Positions 15,311-25,600 of a DNA stretch of 35,314 bases are shown here, piece by piece. Location of the stretch: positions 1 through 35,314 of the forward strand of contig CAISZK010000093.1 in assembly GCA_903889915.1 (NCBI GenBank), in the 5' to 3' direction. Numbering within the stretch: position 1 is the stretch's first letter; each line of letters opens with the position of its first letter. The notes beneath the pieces were generated by a model. It was given only the letters and a program-made list of their open reading frames with translations, did not search any database and was not told the DNA's origin. The DNA comes from an uncultured Bacteroidota bacterium (GTDB lineage Bacteria; Bacteroidota; Bacteroidia; Bacteroidales; CG2-30-32-10). The position numbers and the translations under genes were made by a program.

Positions 15311-16663
15311 GTGCAACGTCATCTCTCTCTTTTATTATTTTTGCTTTTATGCATTTTTTCCTGCAAAGAGAAGCATGAGGAAATGCCAGGTCCTACCAAA
15401 CAAATCCAAAAAGAATCACAGGTATTGCTATTGGCAAGTGGCTATTACAGCAGGTTTGAAAGTTTCACCACAAAAGAACTTATTGCAAAACTACGTTATG
15501 ACACAGTGAACACTTACATTATAGACAGTGTCAGGATGGAATTATCTTCGATCATTCCCGGCATCAAAGCTAAAATTGTAAAGGATATTCATGATGTTCC
15601 CTGGTCCGACACAGTCCTGCTGCTTACCAACCTTAATCATCTCAATCCTGCCATGAAAACTTTGAAGATTGATGGTAAGGATTTTTTTGACGAGCCTGCC
15701 TCCTACCCTCTTGTTTCCGACATTTCAGTAGCTGCGAACCTCAGAGAAAAAATCACACTCATGAATCTCACCGGGACTACCGCGATCACCCGTGGAGTTT
15801 GCTATGCTATCGAGACAAACGGGGTTGATTACCTTACTCAGGAAATACAGCCCTATTTTGATAAAGCAGATTATGTGCATGTGAGTAATGAAGTGAGCAT
15901 AGCAAAGGATTGTGAATGTGAAGCCCACACCATGCGCTTTTGCAGCAAGGAAGCCAACTTTCAGGTATTGCTCAACCTGCATGTGAACGTTGTAGAGCTA
16001 ACCGGAAACCACAACCGTGATTATGGCGAAGCTCCTTTTAAAGCAACTATGCAGTGGTATAAAGATCATAACATAAAAACTTTTGGTGGTGGCAATACCC
16101 CAGAAGAAGCAAACACACCACTGGTGATAACTTTAAAAGACAGTACCCGTCTTGGTTTTATCGGATTCAATGAAGTCTGCCCTTGTGGAGAATGTGCCGA
16201 TTATGAATGGAAGTGTGGCGCCAACCGCTACGATTCGGTGAAAGCAAAAGCTGTGTTATTGAAAATGCGGAAAGAATTGAAATGTGATTTCATTATTTCA
16301 TCCGTGCAGTTTAGCGAAATTGATAGCTATCTGCCTCATGAGGCACAAAAGAAAATTTGCAATTATCTTCTTAAATGCGGCGCAGATATGGTCTATGGCT
16401 CGCAGGCACATCAGGTGCAGCAGATCACTTTCATCAATGGAAAACCGGCGTTTTATGGGCTTGGTAACTTCCTGTTTGATCAGGTGCACAAAATTGGACT
16501 GCGACAATCGTACTTCCTGCAAATGTATTTTTATAAAGGAAAACTCATCCAGGCACGACCTGTGTTCACCTTTTATGAAAACGACCGCCGGCTGCACATT
16601 GCCACAAAACAGGAAGCAGAGGATATCAGGAAAGAGATTTTCTTAGGAAAATTCCAACCTTGA
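15311..16663 (+). CDS. CapA-family (PGA_cap) metallophosphatase-like lipoprotein
   Basis: A 450-residue protein starting at a GTG, as no ATG precedes the signal sequence. The lipoprotein signal ends IFSC (C18), so it is probably membrane-anchored on the periplasmic or outer face. CapA-like blocks: ELTGNHNRDYGEAP (metal-binding NHxxDxG), NIKTFGGG, RLGFIGFNE, and near the C-terminus MVYGSQAHQVQ and FYGLGNFLFDQ. CapA relatives act in poly-gamma-glutamate or capsule production, but many Bacteroidota members are of unknown role. It is cysteine-rich (CECEAH, CPCGEC). It stands alone, divergent from hicA and convergent with the giant adhesin, with only 24 nt to that gene's stop. It ends with TGA; an in-frame TAA follows seven codons later. 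Confidence 0.8.
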   Translation: MQRHLSLLLFLLLCIFSCKEKHEEMPGPTKQIQKESQVLLLASGYYSRFESFTTKELIAKLRYDTVNTYIIDSVRMELSSIIPGIKAKIVKDIHDVPWSDTVLLLTNLNHLNPAMKTLKIDGKDFFDEPASYPLVSDISVAANLREKITLMNLTGTTAITRGVCYAIETNGVDYLTQEIQPYFDKADYVHVSNEVSIAKDCECEAHTMRFCSKEANFQVLLNLHVNVVELTGNHNRDYGEAPFKATMQWYKDHNIKTFGGGNTPEEANTPLVITLKDSTRLGFIGFNEVCPCGECADYEWKCGANRYDSVKAKAVLLKMRKELKCDFIISSVQFSEIDSYLPHEAQKKICNYLLKCGADMVYGSQAHQVQQITFINGKPAFYGLGNFLFDQVHKIGLRQSYFLQMYFYKGKLIQARPVFTFYENDRRLHIATKQEAEDIRKEIFLGKFQP

Positions 16664-16687
16664 TCTCAGCTTAAAATTCAATAAAAT

Positions 16688-19600
16688 TTATGGCGTTATT
16701 GAATAAACTCCCAGCAGATAATTATCATACTGAAGGTACACATCATCAATATCAACCATGCCATCACCATTGAGATCAGAAACTTTATAACCAAGGTCAC
16801 CATTCAGATATGAGCTGTAGATGTAATATTCATCATCAATGTCAATAATTCCATCCTGCACCGAAGCCGAAGGATATGCATAAGCAGATCCGTTTTGACT
16901 GACATCACCGCAATAAATACCATAGACACCACTTCCGATTTGTTTCAAATTATTCCCGTATGCTTTCGAGACATTGTCTGAAAAATTGTATGTAATGACT
17001 GCGCCGGCAAAAGAAACAGGCAAACTGCTTACGGTTAAAAGATGATTGCGATGCTTTATGGTTATGTAATAATGTCCATTCAAAGCAGGAGGAATGCTCA
17101 CATTTGCATGTCCTGACGTATCCAGAATAACACCATGTATCCTGCAGAGGACATTGGCATACGTTGTCGAATCATGCAATTCAATTCCAAAAGTATCAAC
17201 AATATTTGAACCGAAATTTGGAATGAAACTGCTGTTCAATGTGCGGTTCATGTGACCATGAGAATTATAAAATCCTTCAAAAAACACTGTCAGGTCAAGA
17301 GTTTTGGCAGAATTGATTATTGTCAAAACCTGTGTAGCATTGTCTGAGCATGTCCCGTTATTATAACTGTATTTCACCGTTACTGTTCCTGCTGACAGCC
17401 CTGTTACCACACCTCCGGAATTCACACTTGCTGTGCCGGTACCGGGTACTATTGACCATGTTCCTCCTGTAGTTGCATCTGTAAATGCAGGAGTTGTTGC
17501 ATTCACCGCTACTGTTGAAGAACCACCACCAATAGCTGCTACATTTGGCAATGCATTTACCGTCAATGCCTGTGTTGAAGTGTTTGAGCAGGATCCATCA
17601 CTATATGTATAAACTACGGTTACAGTACCTGCAGAAATTCCTGTAACTACTCCTGCTGTGGTTATGCTTGCCGAGCCTGTACCGGCATTTATTGACCAGG
17701 TTCCGCCTGTTGTTGCATCAAGAAATGCAGGTGTGGCGGCATTCACACAAATATTGTTTGAACCACCTGTTATAGGAGCAACAAATGGTATAGCGATCAC
17801 TTTTAATGAAAACGAGACGCTATTCGAACATCCACCTGTGCCAATTGTATAAACTACAGAAACTACGCCCGGTGTCAATCCGGTAGCAACTCCATTGGTT
17901 GCAATGCTTGCGGTCCCTGTGATAGGCACAACAGACCAGACGCCACCTGTGGTGGCATCAGTAAATTGAGGGGTTGATGAATTTACACACACAGTTGCTG
18001 CTCCTCCACCAATAGCGTATAATGTCTGTAAAGCGTCAACAGACAATGGTTGTGTAACAGTATTTGAACATCCGCCTATGGTAACAGTATAAACAACCGT
18101 CACTGTGCCCAGTGATACTCCAGTTGCTACGCCACCTGTTGAGATACTTGCAGCACCGGTTCCGGCTGTTATTGACCAAATACCACCGAAGGATGCATCA
18201 ATAAATGCTGGAGTTGTTGAACCGAGACAAACATCAGAAGCGCCACCTGAAATTGGATTGATCGCTGGCAATGCATTAATGATTAAAGATTGCGTTGAGG
18301 TAGTTGAACAAGTTCCGTTATTATAAGTATAAACTACAGTCACATTTCCTGCCGTTAATCCTGTTACAATTCCACTTGCTGTGATGCTTGCTGTGCCAGT
18401 GCCTGCAGTTATTGACCATACACCTCCTGATGTTGCATCAGTAAATGCAGGCGTCATCGTATTGACACAAACAGAAATTGCACCACCAGCTATCGGAGCA
18501 ACAACAGGAAGTGCATTCACTGTTAAAGATTGTGTTGAAGTATTTGAACAAGTTCCGTTATTATAAGTATAAACTACAGTCACATTTCCTGCCGTTAATC
18601 CTGTTACAATTCCACTTGCTGTGATGCTTGCTGTGCCTGTACCAGCAGTTATTGACCATATTCCACCCAATGTTGCATCAGTAAATGGAGGAGTTGTCGC
18701 ATTGACACAAACCGAAGTTGCACCGCCTGCTATTGGAGCAACTACAGGAAGTGTATTTACCGTCAAAGATTGTGTTGAAGTATTTGAACAAGTTCCGTTA
18801 TTATAAGTATAAACTACAATCACATTTCCTGCCGTTAATCCTGTTACAATTCCACTTGCTGTTATACTTGCCGTGCCAGTGCCTGCAGTTATTGACCATA
18901 CACCTCCTGATGTTGCATCAGTAAAAGCGGGCGTTGTTGCATTGACACAAACAGAAGTTGCACCACCAGCTATCGGAGCGACAACAGGAAGTGCATTAAC
19001 AGTTAAAGATTGCGTTGAAGTGTTTGAACAAGTTCCGTTATTATAAGTGTAAACTACAGTCACATTTCCCGCTGTTAGTCCCGTTACAATTCCACTAGCA
19101 GTTATGCTTGCTGTGCCTGTACCAGCAATTATTGACCACATTCCACCCAACGTTGCATCGGTGAATGCAGGAGTTGTGGCATTGACACAAACCGAAGCTG
19201 CCCCGCCAGCAATTGGAGCGACAACAGGAAGTGCATTCACTGTCAAAGATTGCGTGGAAGTATTTGAACAAGTTCCGTTATTATAAGTATAAACTACTGT
19301 CACACTACCTGCTGTTAATCCTGTTACAATTCCACTTGCTGTTATGCTTGCTGTGCCAGTGCCAGAAATTATAGACCACACTCCACCCATTGTTGCATCA
19401 GTAAATGCAGGCGTCGTCGCATTGACACAAACAGAAGTTGCACCACCAGCTATCGGAGCGACAATAGGCAATGCATTAATGATTAAAGATTGCGTTGAGA
19501 TATTTGAACAAGTTCCATTGTTATAAGTGCAAACAACAGTCACGTTGCCGGCTGTTAATCCAGTTACAATTCCACTTGCGGTAATACTTGCAGTACCTGT

Positions 19601-22600
19601 GCCAGATGTTATGGACCATACTCCTCCAGATGTTGCATCAGTAAATGCAGGCGTCGTCGCATTGACACAAACAGAAGTTGCACCACCAGCTATCGGAGCG
19701 ACAATAGGCAATGCATTGATGATTAAAGATTGCGTTGAGATATTTGAACAAGTTCCATTGTTATAAGTGTAAACAACAGTCACGTTGCCGGCTGTTAATC
19801 CAGTTACAATTCCACTAGCTGTAATACTTGCAGTACCTGTGCCAGATGTTATGGACCATACTCCTCCAGATGTTGCATCAGTAAATGCGGGAGTTGTGGC
19901 ATTGACACAAACAGAAGTTGCACCACCAGCTATCGGAGCGACTAAAGGAAGGGGATTAACTATTAAAGATTGTGATGTTGAATCTGAACATCCTCCATTG
20001 ATCACAGTATAAACTACCGTTACAGTTCCAGCCGTTAAACCTGTCACTATTCCTCCCGATGTGATGCTTGCAGTGCCCGTACCCTGAGTAATTGACCATG
20101 TTCCACCTGAAGTAGCATCTGTGAAGGCCGGTGTTGTAGAATTAATACATACTGAAGAAGCACCATTTGCTATCGGAGATATAGAAAGTGTGGTATTAAC
20201 TGTTACAACACGGGTAACAAAATTTGTACAATTTCCATCATTATAAGTGTAAACCAAAGTAATTGTTCCTGCTGTTAAACCAGTCACTAAACCACCTGCT
20301 GTTACGCTTGCTATACCGGTACCAGCCGTAATTGACCATGTACCACCGATGGTCGCATCAGTAAATGCAGGTGTTGTTCCATTTACACACACTGAAGAAG
20401 CACCACCGGCAATAGGAGCTATTGTTGGCAGATCATTCACAGTTAATAATTGTGTTGCCGAATTTGAACATCCTCCACTAAAAACCGTATAAATAATTGT
20501 AACAGTTCCGGGAGAAATTCCTGTCACGACACCTGCCGTTGTAATGTTTGCAGTACCTGTACCGGGAGTTATTGACCATGTTCCTCCTGAAGTGGCATCA
20601 GTAAATGCAGGTGTGCTCTCATTAATACAAACTGAAAGTGCTCCATCAGCAATTGCTGCAACATTCAACAAAGTATTTACAGTTAATATCTGGGTTGCAG
20701 TATTGCTACAGGTTCCGTCAGAATAGGAATACACAACAGTAACTGTACCGGTGGTCAGTCCAGTCACTACACCACTCGTCGTAATACTTGCCGTTCCTGT
20801 ACCGGGAGTTATTGACCACGTTCCTCCGACTGTTGCATCTGTAAAAGCCAGGGTAGTTGCATTCACGCATACAGTAGTAACGCCTCCCGAAACCGGGTTT
20901 ACCACCGGCAATGGATTTACTGTTAAAGTCTGTGTTGATGAATTGGTGCATCCACCGGTAACAACCGTATATACTACACTTACCGTTCCTGCAGACAATC
21001 CTGTTACTATGCCTCCTGTAGAAATGCTTGCTGTTCCTGATCCGGGAGTTATAGACCAGGTTCCTCCTGCCGTGGCATCAGTAAAAGCAGGTGTGTTTGC
21101 ATTCACACATACTGATGAGGCTCCGTCTGCTACTGGTGCTACTGTTACCGTTGCTATAGTAACCGATGGTGTTCCTCCGGCACCCAGATGCCCATTTACC
21201 TGAATGTAATAATTGACACCCGCCGTCAATGTCAGACAGGGCAATGCAGCGCCTGTACTTGAACCAACATTGCTGTATGAACCTGCCAATAAATTGGCAG
21301 CGGAAGTTGCAGAATAAACTCCAAGTTCAAAACTATTACCCGTAGTCGCGCTTATAGAATAGTTCCCGGAAACCGATGGTGTGAACAAAAACCATTCAGT
21401 ATTGGCAAGGGTTGCAGGATTTGAATCGGGGTCAAAGTTCCAGTTTGGTCCGCTTGGCTCACCCACTTCCATTCCGTAATTAGCAAATGAAACTCCCGGC
21501 GAATTTGTTCCGACACTCGCAATATATGCATTGGCTACGTTATCGTAAGTCCCCGGCGTGTATCCTGTGTTATTTACAGCCACTGTAAATGTACCTTCTG
21601 AACTTAATCCTGAATTATAGGAAAACACCCTGATTCCATAACTGGCTCCATTTGTAAGGTTACTTACTTTTATACTTTCCGCAGAACCGGTACCAACGAA
21701 ATCATGATCTACTATTTTTGTGCCGTTGCATATTGTTTTTCTCAATTGCAACACACCATCAATACCCGAACAATTCAAAATTATCTGAGCATTGTTACCC
21801 GAAGCAGTGAAATTATACCAGACATCGTCATCGTCATAGCCTGTGGAATAATAATCACTCAGAGATTGCGAAGCATCCACCGTGGTTCCACTTGTTGCGG
21901 CTGCTCCAAGTGTAAGTGTGGTACCTGAACAATCATCATTTACGGGTGGAATAACTACACAAATGGTAAAGGTTGTATTGCCCGGTATGGTTGATGAACT
22001 GTGATAAACGCGAACATAATAAGTAGTGCTGCCTGTTAAACCTGTCAGATGCAGGGTTTCTGTTCCACCATAAAAATACTGACGACATCCGATACTTGTC
22101 AACGATCCACACGCACCAGAGTATGCCTGTATTACGGCATCATAAGATCCGTTACTTACGACAATCACATTCGCGCTTGTCCCGCCCGCATTCGTGGTGA
22201 ACATATACCAGACATCACGGGCCACAGAGGCATTATCACAAGCGGAGTGAGCATAAGTTTGTGTTGCAAGTGCAGCATCACCTGCAACAGCGTTGCAGGT
22301 TGTGGTAATAGTACCAAGGTCAACAGCTCCGCAAGGTTCATCATTTGCAGGCGGTTTAATTACACAAATAGTAAAGGAAGTTGTAGTATTGGTTGAGTAA
22401 TAATTTGAAGCATACACTCTGACATAGTATGTCGAAGCTACAGTCAATCCTGTTAATTGAAGACTTGCGAGGCTACCTGTTGATGAAGCCGAATAGCATC
22501 CTATTGATGTAAGTGTTCCGCTGCAGGAGGTTCCGGAATAAGCCTGAACAACCGCCTGGAAATCGGCGCTACCCTGAACATTTATCAGATGAGAAGTATT

Positions 22601-25600
22601 TGTGGCAACAAAAGAATACCAAACATCATTGGAAGATGAAGTATAGTTGTAATCACAGCTACCATAAGGCTTGGTCTGTGATGCAAGATTTACATCTCCA
22701 GTTGTTGGTGAACAGGTAACTCCGGGTGTTAAAGGAACAGCGCCACATGGCTCATCATTTGCAGGAGCAGTGAGTATGCAAACGGTGAAGGTTGTTGTTG
22801 CAGGAATACTTGAGGATGCATGATAAACTCTGAAACGATAAGTGTTCCCAACTGTAAGTCCCGACAAAGTTAAAGATGCCGTTCCACCGGTTGATGAAGC
22901 ATAAGCACATCCAATGGCAGTCCCCGGTGATGCACAGGTACCGGCGAAGGCCTGCACAACCGCAGAATAAGATGAACTTCCAACGATGTTTATCTGATGA
23001 CTTGTTGCTGTTGCCACAAATGAAAACCATACATCGCGTGTATTGCTGGTATAATTGTAATCACAACTTGCGTATGAACCTGGTGCAGGACTTTGCGATG
23101 CAAGATTAGAACTGTATGCAGGAGGACTTGAACAGGCAGCAGTTCCGGGCGTATTAGGAGTTATTGAAATTGCTCCTGAGCACTCATCATTTGTCGGCGC
23201 TGTAAGTATGCAAACGGTGAATGTTGTCGTTGCAGGCACACTCGATGATTCATGATAAACCCTGAAATAATATATATGCCCTACTGTCAGCCCCGTCAAT
23301 GTTGCAGATGCTGTTCCTCCTGTTGAAGAAGCATAAGCGCAGCCTATAGCAGTTCCAAGTGAACCGCAGGCACCAGTGAATGCCTGTACGACCGGCTGAT
23401 AAGATGTACTTCCGGCTATGTTTATCTGATGACTGGTGGCTGTTGCAACAAAGCTAAACCACACATCACGGGTGGTACTTGTATAGTAATAATCACAAGA
23501 AGCATAAGTTCCGGGTGAAGCGCTTTCGGTAGCCAAATTTGCATCAAAGCTGGGTGGGATAGTACAAGCTGCTGCTCCTGGCGCTGCCGGTGTTATTGAT
23601 ACTGCGCCGGCACATTCATCATTTGCAGGTGCGCTTGTATATTTATATGCGAGTGTGTAGGTAATAGCAGCTGAGCTATAGCCAACCACCTTCAGATAAT
23701 AAACCCCAATTGATGGCGGCTGCCATGATGCATAAGACGACCCAATTGTTGAAGCATCATAACTACATCCCGAGAGTCCGTCAATATACCAAATATTGGT
23801 TCCTGAAGAATTGTACAAATACAAGTCTCCATCGCCAACCGGACAGGAGCCACCAACTCCATCATTGGCACAAATACTAAAATCATAACCATTCGATGTG
23901 ACCATATTGATCTTATAAATGCGGCACTCAGATGAAGCAAGTGCATTGGGGCCGTCTGTTTGCCAGGAAGTGGTTGGAGTAATTGTATAATCGAAGGTGG
24001 GCGGAGTATTGCAATGCGGAGGTGCTAAAGTTGTAATTGCTGATGAAGAACCGGGAGTTTTATAACAGGTGTTTGTGGAATTGTATTCATACACTGTGAA
24101 AGTGTAACCTGTACTTGCCACTAAATTTGTAACAGAAACCGTTGTGCCTGTTCCGGTATAAACGACATAATTGCCGGTACCCGTAACATCTCCTGAACCA
24201 AAAGTTGAACTTGCATTATACGTTATCCCACCTGACGGATCAACAGCGCTGGTTGATGTCAATCTGCCAACAACAATTACGCCGCCTGTTCCGTTTCCTC
24301 TTGCCCAGTTGACAGTTGTTCCAGTGGAAGTGGTAGAAGTATAAGCGCTCATCGTTGCCTGTGTTGTTGGCTGCGTGCATGCCAGTGTAGTGACAGTAGA
24401 TGATGAACCGGGAATATCATAACAGTATGTTGAATTATTATACTCGTACACAGTGAAAGTATAGCCCGTGCTTGATGCCAGTCCGGATACAGTAACACTG
24501 GTGCCAGTGCCATTGTAAACGATATAATTTCCTGTTCCCGTACTGTATCCTGTTGTATTGTTTCCAAAAGTTGAACTGGAATAATAGTAAGTTCCCTGAA
24601 CCGGATCAACCGCTGTTGTTGAAGTCAACCTTCCAACGACGATCACATCATCTCCATTTCCTCTTGTCCAATGCACCGTTGTGCTGCTGGCGGTGGTGGC
24701 AGTGTAGGCAGTTATTGTTGCCTGTGTTGTTGGCTGTACACAGGGCGAGTTGCAGACACAAAGTGTGAATGCTCCTGCCGTTCCAGTTATAGCAAGACTG
24801 CTGTAGGAATATACACGGATATAATAAGTACTGCCAATAGTCAATCCTGTCCATGCCTGGTTTGCCGGATCAGTGTCATAACATCCTGCACTCACCTGCG
24901 AGCCACAAGCCCCAGTGAAAAACTGAGTGACAAGATCACTTCCTCCTGTGTTTCCCAAAGAAATATATTCTGTAGTCGCAGCGGCAACGAACTTAAACCA
25001 TACATCATCATCAGCCGTACCGGTACATCCGCTGATACCTGAGTTTGTAGCTCCCGAAACAGTGCTGCTCACCTGCGAACCTGCGGTGCAGGTATTGGCA
25101 GGTGTGATCACAGTTGCATTGGCGCAATTATCATTTGCCGGTGCCTGCGTTAATCCTGTAAAATCATTTCCGCCCAAAGGATTGGCAGCATAGGTTGTTG
25201 AAGTAACTGATAAAGTCGGTGCACTCATTGTTCCCGGTAAAATATTCCACGCACTTCCGTTCCATCGGTTAGGAACAATTGAACTTACAGTTCCAACAAC
25301 ATCTTCCGAACTGTTGATGAATTTGAAATCTGCCGTGTAAGTATAAGCTGCAGTTTGGTTATCGGTGAACTGCCAGTAACGGGTAAGATAATTTGCAGCC
25401 GTCCCCCCTGTATTGATATTGGGATGTGCCGCATCAACAACTCTTGTGGCAATCACTCTTGAAGAAGTACCCGATGCTCCGGAAAAGTACAGATCAACCG
25501 GAGAATATTGACTTGTTCCGACATTGTCACCAACAGGATAAATAAAATCAGTGTAAATAGTATTGCCTACTGTAAACCCAAAATAACCCGAAGTTCCTGA

